The position numbers and the translations under genes were made by a program. Shown one piece after another: positions 1 to 5,694 of a stretch of DNA of 7,978 nt. How positions within the stretch are numbered: position 1 is the first letter of the stretch; every line of letters starts with the position of its first letter. Location: contig CANFIE010000173.1 in NCBI GenBank assembly GCA_947446625.1, positions 1-7,978 on the forward strand, given 5' to 3'. Source of the DNA: Acetobacteraceae bacterium (GTDB taxonomy: Bacteria > Pseudomonadota > Alphaproteobacteria > Acetobacterales > Acetobacteraceae). Under the pieces are notes generated by a model, which did not search any database, was not told where the DNA came from, and saw only the letters and a program-made list of their open reading frames with translations.

Positions 1-270
1 CAGATCCTCGGCCGCCGGCATGGTGAAGTTGAACGGGCTTGCCGTATCGGAAAGTTCCGCCTGCAAATCCAGAAAGCCCGAGCCCGGAATATGCGCCTGC
101 TCATAATCCGGCCGGCCGCTGCCCACCCGATAGGGCCGGCCCGTGCCGGTTTCGTACAGCAGATAGGTGGTGCAATCGAACACCCGCAACCCCGGCTCAC
201 CGGCATGCGCCGCCAGCCAGGCGGTATCCACAATGGCTTCGGGGTAGGCGTAGCTGGCGCGGCCTTGCAT
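1..270 (-). CDS. Rhodanese-type sulfurtransferase, N-terminal part (cut by left edge)
   Basis: The gene reads leftward from an ATG at 268-270 and leaves the window after 90 codons without a stop, so only the N-terminal part is seen. The start is supported by AGAAGGA lying about 8-9 bases upstream on the minus strand. Visible features match the N-terminal, non-catalytic rhodanese domain of two-domain thiosulfate/3-mercaptopyruvate sulfurtransferases: a strand/helix opening with VDTAWLAAH (residues 14-22), LRVFDCTTYL (28-37), and YEQAHIPGSGFLDLQAELSD (57-76), where AHIPG is the classic turn. In this family the active-site cysteine sits in the C-terminal domain, which is outside the window; Cys32 is not the catalytic one. 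The enzymes transfer sulfane sulfur to thiols or cyanide in the cytoplasm. It is divergent from the ureohydrolase gene across 154 bp. The donor substrate cannot be told from this fragment. Confidence 0.82.
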   Translation of the reverse strand, partial: MQGRASYAYPEAIVDTAWLAAHAGEPGLRVFDCTTYLLYETGTGRPYRVGSGRPDYEQAHIPGSGFLDLQAELSDTASPFNFTMPAAEDL

Positions 271-424
271 CGGCTTGTCCTTCTGGCGGGCAGCAATGGC
301 CCGTTTTGCGTGCAGGCCAGCTTCAACCGCCCGCAACGCCGGCGCAAGCCGGGCGCATTCCCCCTGGCCGCACCGCGCCCGCCTTGCCACCATGCCGGCC
401 ACGCCGCCCGCAGGAGCCTACCGC
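271..424. promoter_or_regulatory. Divergent intergenic region between sulfurtransferase and ureohydrolase genes
   Basis: These 154 bases separate two genes transcribed away from each other, so promoters for both should lie here. I see no convincing -35/-10 pair. There is an imperfect nested dyad: CGCCCG at 328-333 pairs with CGGGCG at 350-355, around the 8-base palindrome CGCCGGCG at 337-344. The two centres differ by one base, and such dyads are common in DNA this GC-rich. The reading frame of the ureohydrolase stays open back to 275, but that stretch does not resemble the family and lacks a ribosome site. Confidence 0.4.
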
Positions 425-1399
425 ATGTCCTCACCCGCCCCTTGGCCGCAGCCCATGGATGGCATCGTCACGCCGCGCTTCGCCGGCCCGGTTACCTTCA
501 TGCGCCTGCCGCAGGTCGAGGATACCAGCAGCCTCGATATCGCCCTGCTCGGCGTGCCCTTCGACCTTGGCACCACCAACCGCGCCGGCGCCCGCCACGG
601 CCCGCGTGAAATCCGCAACATGTCCGCCATCATCCGCCGCGTGCACCCCGCCACGGGCATGGAACCCTGCCGGCTCTGCCGCGTGGCCGATGCCGGCGAC
701 ACGCCCACCAACCCCGCCGACCTGATGCAGTCGCTCGAGATGATCGAGCAGCGCGTGGCGGAAATCCGCAACCACGGCACCTGGACCCTGGCGCTGGGCG
801 GCGACCACCTGATCTCGCTGCCCATCCTGCGCGGCATCGCCCGCGCCACGCCCGGCTTCACCCCGCTCGGCATGGTGCATTTCGACGCGCATTCCGACAC
901 CACCGACAGCTATTTCGGCGGCATGCGCTACACCCATGGCACGCCCTTCCGCCGCGCCATTGAGGAAGGCCTGCTGGACCCGAAGCGCGTGGTGCAGATC
1001 GGCATTCGCGGCTCGCTCTATTCGCCCGAGGACATGGACTGGGCCGCATCGGTCGGCGTCCGCATCATCAAGATCGAGGAGTTCGAGAGCCTGGGCGTGG
1101 AAGCCACCATCGCCGAGGCCCGCCGCGTGGTGGGCGACGCCCCGGCCTACCTCACCTTTGATGTCGACAGCCTCGACCCCGCCTTCGCCCCCGGCACCGG
1201 CACGCCCGAGATTGGCGGCCTGACCCCACGCGAAGCGCAACGCATGCTGCGCGGCCTGCGCGGCCTGCACCTGGTGGGCGCCGATGTGGTGGAGGTGGCG
1301 CCGCCCTTCGATCAATCCGGCGGCACCGCACTGATCGGCGCCAACATGATGTTCGAGATTCTCTGCCTGATGGCCGAGGCCCGCACCGCAAAACGCTGA
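425..1399 (+). CDS. Agmatinase-family ureohydrolase (agmatinase or guanidino-acid hydrolase)
   Basis: This 324-residue cytoplasmic enzyme of the arginase/agmatinase family hydrolyses a guanidino group to urea plus an amine, using a two-metal (usually manganese) centre. The expected metal ligands are present: GGDH with His128, DAHSD with Asp154, His156 and Asp158, and DVDSLD with Asp246 and Asp248. The family signature APGTGTPE follows, ending at Glu262. The N-terminal GVPFDLGTTNRAGARHGPR segment is also typical. The ATG at 425 is chosen because AGGAG lies at 412-416 with an 8-base spacer; in-frame starts upstream from 275 add 50 unrelated residues. Length fits the family. The substrate is not settled: agmatine, 4-guanidinobutyrate, 3-guanidinopropionate and free guanidine are all used by close relatives, so I give no symbol. 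The Bug receptor gene follows after 70 bp on the same strand and may be co-transcribed. Confidence 0.9.
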   Translation: MSSPAPWPQPMDGIVTPRFAGPVTFMRLPQVEDTSSLDIALLGVPFDLGTTNRAGARHGPREIRNMSAIIRRVHPATGMEPCRLCRVADAGDTPTNPADLMQSLEMIEQRVAEIRNHGTWTLALGGDHLISLPILRGIARATPGFTPLGMVHFDAHSDTTDSYFGGMRYTHGTPFRRAIEEGLLDPKRVVQIGIRGSLYSPEDMDWAASVGVRIIKIEEFESLGVEATIAEARRVVGDAPAYLTFDVDSLDPAFAPGTGTPEIGGLTPREAQRMLRGLRGLHLVGADVVEVAPPFDQSGGTALIGANMMFEILCLMAEARTAKR

Positions 1400-1469
1400 C
1401 CTTGGCAAAAGCTGACACTGGCGCAGCCCTTGCTTCACCGGGTTCCTGACATTCTCAAGGAATCCCGGC

Positions 1470-2411
1470 ATGCAACGCTTCCTGGCCGGCCTGCTGCTGC
1501 TGGCCCTCACCCTGCCGCCACTGCGGGCGCAGGCGCAGGCGCCCATCACCATTGTGGTGAACTTCGGTGCCGGCGGCAGCGCCGACCGCATGGCCCGGCT
1601 GATCGCGCCGGAAATGGCGGAAGCCATGGGCACCCAGCTGGTGGTGAAGAACACCACCGGCGCCGCCGGCGCCATCGGTGCGGCCGAGGTTGCCCGCGCC
1701 CGGCCCGACGGCACCACGCTGCTGCTCAGCACCACCGGCCCCATGGCCATCCAGCCGCATTTCCGCGCCGACCTGCCCTACCGCATCACCGATTTCGCCC
1801 CGATTTGCCTGCTGGGCGACGCCCCGGTGATGATGATGGCCGCCCCGGTGAGTGGCCTGCGCACGGTGCCCGATGTGGTGGCCCGCGCCCGCCAGGCCGG
1901 CGGCGGCTTCAACTACGGCTCGGCCGGCCCCGGCTCCATTCCGCATATCGTCATGGCCGCGCTGGCCCAGCGTGCGGGGGTGAGCATGACGCATGTGCCC
2001 TTCCGCGGCAGCGCCGAGGCCATCATCGCCCTGCTGCGCGATGACGTCTCGATCTACGCTGACCTGCCCGGTGGGCTGACCGCCAACAACCTGGTGCCGG
2101 TTGGTGTCATGGCGGCGGCGCGCACCGCCGAATTCCCCGCCACCCCGACGCTGCGCGAACAGGGCTACGACCTGGTCTATTCCATCTGGGGCGGGCTCTA
2201 CGCCCCGGCCAACACGCCGCCGGAATTCCTCGCCCGGGCCGAGGCCGCCTGCCAGCGCGCCCTGACCGTGCCCGCCGTGGTGGAAGGCTTCCAGCGCATC
2301 GCCACGCCCATCACCTTCCGCGGCCAACGCGACTTCGCCGCCTTCCAGCAGGCCGAGCTGGCCAAGTTCCAGGCCGTGGTCCAGGCCGCCGGGGTGCGGC
2401 CCGGGGATTAG
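1470..2411 (+). CDS. Bug/TctC-family tripartite tricarboxylate transporter substrate-binding protein
   Basis: A 313-residue periplasmic receptor of the Bug (TctC) family, which captures small, mostly carboxylate solutes. Residues 1 to about 24 form a signal peptide: MQR, a leucine-rich core and AQAQA before the mature start. Family features follow: strand ITIVVNFGAGGSADRMARL, LVVKN with an Ala/Gly-rich turn, GAAEVARARPDGTTLL, and near the end TPTLREQGY and APANTPPEF. AAGGA at 1457-1461 sits 8 bases before the ATG. No TctA or TctB membrane genes are nearby, so it is an orphan receptor, as is common for this family in organisms with many copies. Its position behind a ureohydrolase hints at a guanidino acid or related carboxylate as ligand; this is inference. 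Its TAG stop overlaps the TAA of the convergent phosphatase gene. Confidence 0.92.
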   Translation: MQRFLAGLLLLALTLPPLRAQAQAPITIVVNFGAGGSADRMARLIAPEMAEAMGTQLVVKNTTGAAGAIGAAEVARARPDGTTLLLSTTGPMAIQPHFRADLPYRITDFAPICLLGDAPVMMMAAPVSGLRTVPDVVARARQAGGGFNYGSAGPGSIPHIVMAALAQRAGVSMTHVPFRGSAEAIIALLRDDVSIYADLPGGLTANNLVPVGVMAAARTAEFPATPTLREQGYDLVYSIWGGLYAPANTPPEFLARAEAACQRALTVPAVVEGFQRIATPITFRGQRDFAAFQQAELAKFQAVVQAAGVRPGD

Positions 2412-2905
2412 CTGGCAATAAAAGCAGCCACGAATTCCCGCTGCTGCGGCGTTTCCGGCCCAGCCCCCGCCGCCTGCACCTGGGCGGCGGCCAACTCGGC
2501 CGGCACGCCCAGCAGATGCAGCAGGCACAGCGCCGCCGTGCCGGTGCGGCCAATGCCGGCGGCGCAATGCAGCGCCACCGCCTCACCCTGGCGCAGCAGC
2601 GCCGCCGCATCGGCCAGCCAGGCGGTAAAGGCTGCCGCATCGGCCGGGGCACCAAAATCCGCCACCGGCATGGCGCTCCACCGCGCCGGCAGCGCCCCGG
2701 TCGCCAGCGCCTGGGCATAATCCGGTGACTTCGCCGCCACCTCCGCCGCGCCGGCCAGGCACAGCACATGCCCCACCCGCGCCGCCCTCAGCGCCGCCAC
2801 CAAATCCGCCAGCGGGCCAAACCGCCCGGGCATGGCGGTCAGGAACATCCGCCCCGGTACGCCTTCGGGCAGCGGCAGCGGGCGCAGCGCCGGGTTGGGC
2901 GTCAC
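2408..2905 (-). CDS. Small cysteine-based protein phosphatase (tyrosine/dual-specificity type)
   Basis: A 165-residue cytoplasmic protein with the phosphatase P-loop HCAAGIGRTG at 113-122: nucleophile Cys114, five residues, then Arg120 (CX5R). Asp83 in VADFGAP is a plausible general acid. The PLPEGVPGR segment near the start and GPETPQQREF at 149-158 fit small bacterial tyrosine/dual-specificity-like phosphatases that I recall from GC-rich proteobacteria. The start chosen is GTG (complement of 2903-2905), whose GTGA overlaps the stop of the upstream esterase. The frame stays open upstream to 3154, but that part is a low-complexity Ala/Gly/Arg shadow of the esterase gene. The first ATG, at residue 20, would cut off conserved-looking sequence. 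The overlap suggests translational coupling. The substrate (phosphotyrosine, another phosphoprotein or a small phosphoester) cannot be read from the sequence. Confidence 0.85.
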   Translation of the reverse strand: MTPNPALRPLPLPEGVPGRMFLTAMPGRFGPLADLVAALRAARVGHVLCLAGAAEVAAKSPDYAQALATGALPARWSAMPVADFGAPADAAAFTAWLADAAALLRQGEAVALHCAAGIGRTGTAALCLLHLLGVPAELAAAQVQAAGAGPETPQQREFVAAFIAS

Positions 2906-3840
2906 GCCAGCGCCAGCCGCAGCGCCGCCGCCAGCCGGTCCAGCGCGGGGGCGGAAGCCGCCATCAGCTTGCCCTGCGGCAGAAAGCCATGGATCTGCCC
3001 CGGTACCCGCCATTGGCACACCGGAATCCCCGCCTCCACCAGTCGCCGGGCATAGGCCTCGCCCTCGTCGCGCAGCGGGTCGTGGCTCGCGGTCAGCACA
3101 TAGGCCGGCGGCAGCCCCACCACGCTGGCAGCACGCAGCGGCGAGGCCCGCCAATCCGCCGCCTCATCGGCATGGTTCAGGTAATGGTCGCCAAACCAGC
3201 GCATGCTGGCCGTGGTCAGCCCATGCCCCTCGCCATGGCTGCGGTGAGAGCCACTGTCCATCGCCATGTCGGTGGCCGGGTACAGCAGCATCTGCCACGC
3301 AATGCGCGGGCCGCCATGGTCGCGCGCATGCAGGCACACCGCCGCCGCCAGGTTGCCGCCGGCACTGTCGCCGCCCACTGCCAGCCGGGCCGCATCCACC
3401 CCCAGCGCGGCGGCCTGCCCGGCCACCCACTGCGTCGCCGCCAGCGCGTCATCAAAGGCGGCGGGGAATTTATGTTCCGGCGCCAGCCGATAATCCACCG
3501 CCACCACCACGGCGCCGCTGCGCTCGGCCACATGCCGGCACAGCCCATCATGCGATTCCAGATTGCCGAACACCCAGCCGCCGCCATGGAAAAACACCAG
3601 CACCGGCGCGCCCTGCGCCGGCGCCGCCGCCGGCCGATACAGCCGCAGCGGCACCGGGCCATGCGGGCCGGGGCAGGTCAGGTCGCGCACCTCGGCCACC
3701 GGCATCGGCGGCGGCTGAGACACTTCCCGCCCCGCCATGTAGCTGGCCCGCGCCTCCTCCGGCGTCATCTCATGCCAGGGGCGCCGGTTGGCGGCGCGCA
3801 GCGCCTCCAGCACGGCGGCGGCGTCGCGGTCCAGTTGCAT
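2902..3840 (-). CDS. Alpha/beta-hydrolase, HSL family (family IV) carboxylesterase
   Basis: A 312-residue serine hydrolase of the hormone-sensitive-lipase group, cleaving short-chain carboxylic esters in the cytoplasm; no signal peptide is seen. The oxyanion-hole motif HGGGW is at 85-89, followed by VVVAVDYRLAPEHKFPAAFDD, the usual HSL strand and loop. The nucleophile elbow GDSAGG places Ser159. The acid is probably Asp254 in SHDPLRDEG and the base His284 in IHGF, completing the triad. The N-terminal helical cap region (residues 1-50) is typical. The ATG at 3838-3840 follows GAGGAAA with about 6 bases between. It lies 54 bp downstream of the crotonase-fold gene and overlaps the phosphatase gene by 4 bases, so the three likely form an operon. 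The natural ester is unknown. Confidence 0.93.
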   Translation of the reverse strand: MQLDRDAAAVLEALRAANRRPWHEMTPEEARASYMAGREVSQPPPMPVAEVRDLTCPGPHGPVPLRLYRPAAAPAQGAPVLVFFHGGGWVFGNLESHDGLCRHVAERSGAVVVAVDYRLAPEHKFPAAFDDALAATQWVAGQAAALGVDAARLAVGGDSAGGNLAAAVCLHARDHGGPRIAWQMLLYPATDMAMDSGSHRSHGEGHGLTTASMRWFGDHYLNHADEAADWRASPLRAASVVGLPPAYVLTASHDPLRDEGEAYARRLVEAGIPVCQWRVPGQIHGFLPQGKLMAASAPALDRLAAALRLALA

Positions 3841-3894
3841 GGGCTTTCCTCGTGGTTGCTTCGGCGCCAGTTAACCCCGGCGCGGCGGGGCTTG

Positions 3895-4665
3895 TCAGCC
3901 CTTCGGCTCCAGCTGTTCCATCAGCGCCAGGCCTTCCATCGCCAGGCCGTAGCCCAGCAGGTCCTGCATGCGCTTCTTCAAATGCTCGGTGAACATCAGC
4001 CGGGTGTAGCGCAGCAGCAACGTGGGCTTCTGCGCCAGCAGCCGCGCATGTTCCCAGGCCCGCGCCAGCACCTGGTCCTGCGGCAGCACCTCATTCACCA
4101 GGCCCAGCCCCAGCGCTTCCTGCGCCGAAAGCGTCTGCCCCGTCAGCAGAAAATACCGCCCCCGGTTCAGCCCCATCAGCAGCGGCATCACAATGTGCAT
4201 GCCATCGCCCGGCAGCATGCCCGACATGAAATGCGCGCTGTCCTGGAACTGCGCCGTCTCCGACGCCAGCACGATATCCGACAGCAACGGAATCTCGCCA
4301 TGCCGCCAGGCCGGGCCATTGATGGCGCTGATCACTGGCACCTCGATGCTCAGCAGGTTCATCAGCAGCGCCCGGCCTTCCCAGTGCACCCGGTCATAGG
4401 CGTTGGCGGTAATGCCCTGCGCCAGGGAACGTGTGCCCGCGCTGGCCCGAATGCCCGAGAACTCGTCACCCGTGCCGGTCAAGATCACCACGCGATTGTC
4501 GCGGTCGCGCGCCACATCGGCAAAGGCGTCCGGCAGCTCGCCATGCGGCCCCAACCCCCAGCGCAGCGGCCCGCCATCGGTGTGCAGCCGCATTTCCAGA
4601 ATACCATCCTCCCGCCGCATCTTCAGGCAGGCATATTTCTCGGCGTAGCTGGCAAAACGGCTCAT
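3895..4665 (-). CDS. Crotonase-fold hydrolase resembling 6-oxocamphor hydrolase (candidate beta-diketone hydrolase)
   Basis: A 256-residue cytoplasmic protein of the enoyl-CoA hydratase/isomerase superfamily. The general fold is shown by VVILTGTG (59-66), NLLSIEVPVISAINGPA (103-119), SDIVLASETAQFQD (129-142) and NRGRYFLLTGQ (167-177). It differs from true hydratases. From memory of Rhodococcus 6-oxocamphor hydrolase, catalysis there uses Trp40, His45, His122, His145, Asp154 and Glu244. Here the equivalents are Trp36, His41, His122, His145, Asp154 and Glu244; the four-residue shift at the N-terminus is made up by a longer loop near residues 67-95. That enzyme cleaves a C-C bond of a cyclic beta-diketone without coenzyme A. 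Start: ATG at 4663-4665 with AGGAG 9 bases upstream; an in-frame ATG at 4692 lacks a ribosome site. It heads the three-gene minus-strand run. The superfamily call is firm; the substrate class is inference. Confidence 0.88.
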   Translation of the reverse strand: MSRFASYAEKYACLKMRREDGILEMRLHTDGGPLRWGLGPHGELPDAFADVARDRDNRVVILTGTGDEFSGIRASAGTRSLAQGITANAYDRVHWEGRALLMNLLSIEVPVISAINGPAWRHGEIPLLSDIVLASETAQFQDSAHFMSGMLPGDGMHIVMPLLMGLNRGRYFLLTGQTLSAQEALGLGLVNEVLPQDQVLARAWEHARLLAQKPTLLLRYTRLMFTEHLKKRMQDLLGYGLAMEGLALMEQLEPKG

Positions 4666-4786
4666 GGCCCGCGTCTCCTCTTTTGCCGCCATGGTAGCAC
4701 CAAAACACCAGCCCTTGGCAGCGCCCGCCCCGGCGCTAAGCTTGCCCCCAAGGCCCAAGCGCCAATGCACTGCGGAGGATACGCCC
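4666..4786. promoter_or_regulatory. Divergent promoter region between crotonase-fold and dioxygenase genes
   Basis: This 121-bp gap must hold start signals for both the leftward three-gene run and the rightward dioxygenase pair. It is less uniformly GC-rich than the flanking genes. It contains an inverted pair CCTTGG at 4713-4718 and CCAAGG at 4748-4753, and a second pair GCTTG at 4740-4744 and CAAGC at 4756-4760. These straddle the candidate rightward promoter and could be an operator. This is suggested by position only; no regulator gene is in the window. Confidence 0.4.
4715..4742 (+). promoter_or_regulatory. Candidate sigma-70-like promoter for the dioxygenase gene
   Basis: TTGGCA at 4715-4720 and TAAGCT at 4737-4742 are separated by 16 bases and lie 44 bases before the dioxygenase ATG. 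The -35 is close to consensus and the -10 is weak (TA at the front and a final T match). It is offered as the best pair in the gap, not as a firm call. Confidence 0.28.
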
Positions 4787-5683
4787 ATGCTCACCATCAC
4801 CCCCAGCGGCCAAACCCTCGGCGCCCGGGTCACCGGCATCAACCTGGCGGAACCGGTGCCGGATGCCGATTTCCGCACCCTGCTCCGCGCCCTCGGCCAG
4901 CATGGCGTGCTCTGCTTCCCCAACCAGAACATGACGCCGCCGCAGCAGCGCGACTTCTGCCAGCGCCTCGGCCGCATCCAGTTTTCCCTCACCGGCCGCT
5001 TCCAGTCGGCCGAGGCGCCGGAAGTCGGCATCCTCTCCAACATCATCGAGGATGGCCAACCCATTGGCCTGGCCGATGCCGGGCAGGATTGGCACACCGA
5101 CATGTCCTACACCCAGGTGAAGGGCTTCGCGAATGCGCTGCTGGCGCTGCGCGTGCCGCGCCGCAATGGCCGCGTGCTGGGCGGCACCTGCTTCGGCAAC
5201 ATGTTCGCCGCCTATGAAGGCCTGGACCCCGCCCTGCGCGAGCGCCTGCGCGACGCCACCGCGGTGCATGACTTCAACAAGTTCTGGGACGCCATGCTGG
5301 CCAAGGGCAGCGGCCGCGGCGCGCTGACCGAAGCGCAGAAGGCGCAGCGCCCACCGGCCACCCATCCCATCTGCCCGGTGCATCCCATCACCGGCCGCCG
5401 CTCGCTGTACTGCAACCCCGGCTACGCCACGCATATCGTCGGCATGGACCGCGCCGAAAGCGACCGCATCATGGCGCATCTGTTCGAGCATCAGTTGAAG
5501 CCGGAATACCTCTGGACCCATGAATGGACCGAGGGCGACTTCCTGCTCTGGGACAATCTGGGCACCGTCCACACCGCCCTGGCCGACTACACCGCCGACG
5601 AGCACCGGCTGATGAAGCGCTGCCAGATCATGGCCGACAAGGTCTTCGACCCCAGCTGGCAGCAAACCTGGCTCGCCGCCTGA
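4787..5683 (+). CDS. TauD/TfdA-family Fe(II)/2-oxoglutarate-dependent dioxygenase
   Basis: A 298-residue cytoplasmic oxygenase that should couple oxidative decarboxylation of 2-oxoglutarate to hydroxylation of a small substrate. The iron-binding triad is visible: HTD with His103 and Asp105, then His262 in LWDNLGTVHTA. The 2-oxoglutarate arginine is probably Arg274 in RLMKR, with Arg278 matching the position that, in TauD, contacts the substrate's acid group. The opening LGARVTGINLAEPVPDADF is the standard family N-terminus and the length is typical. The ATG at 4787 is chosen because GGAGG at 4774-4778 is 8 bases upstream; the frame is open back to 4664 but that part overlaps the divergent gene's start region. 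Taurine, alkylsulfates, aryloxyacids and other acids are used by relatives, so the substrate is open. The solute-binding gene follows 11 bases after the stop. Confidence 0.93.
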   Translation: MLTITPSGQTLGARVTGINLAEPVPDADFRTLLRALGQHGVLCFPNQNMTPPQQRDFCQRLGRIQFSLTGRFQSAEAPEVGILSNIIEDGQPIGLADAGQDWHTDMSYTQVKGFANALLALRVPRRNGRVLGGTCFGNMFAAYEGLDPALRERLRDATAVHDFNKFWDAMLAKGSGRGALTEAQKAQRPPATHPICPVHPITGRRSLYCNPGYATHIVGMDRAESDRIMAHLFEHQLKPEYLWTHEWTEGDFLLWDNLGTVHTALADYTADEHRLMKRCQIMADKVFDPSWQQTWLAA

Positions 5684-5694
5684 GCCTCGCAACC

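Noticed and set aside
275..424. N-terminal extension of the ureohydrolase from an ATG at 275.
   Set aside because: The extra 50 residues do not resemble the family and lack a ribosome site, whereas AGGAG stands 8 bases before the ATG at 425.
39..725. Plus-strand frames beginning at 39 and 91 that cross the left-edge gene and the start of the ureohydrolase.
   Set aside because: They are Pro/Arg/Ala-rich and run through two genes with clear rhodanese and ureohydrolase motifs in other frames.
1402..1440. TTGGCA at 1402-1407 as a promoter -35 for the Bug receptor gene.
   Set aside because: No acceptable -10 sequence lies 15-19 bases downstream, so an independent promoter in the 70-bp gap is not supported.
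2423..2445. AGCAGC/GCTGCT hairpin just after the Bug receptor stop, considered as its terminator.
   Set aside because: The loop is 11 bases, no T run follows, and the sequence lies inside the coding end of the convergent phosphatase gene.
431..2567. Long minus-strand open frames (431-1750 and 1455-2567) opposite the ureohydrolase and Bug receptor genes.
   Set aside because: Both read as Gly/Ala/His/Arg-rich low-complexity sequence without domains, while the plus strand carries clear family motifs.
3875..3890. CCCCG/CGGGG hairpin in the 54-bp gap between the crotonase-fold and esterase genes, considered as a terminator.
   Set aside because: The stem is only 5 bp and is not followed by a T run on the minus strand, and such short GC hairpins are expected by chance here.
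2725..5217. An 830-codon open frame on the plus strand, opposite the phosphatase, esterase and crotonase-fold genes.
   Set aside because: Its translation is low in hydrophobic order and rich in Arg, His, Gln and Pro, with no recognisable motif. It is the antisense shadow of three well-supported genes, kept open by the GC-rich third positions.
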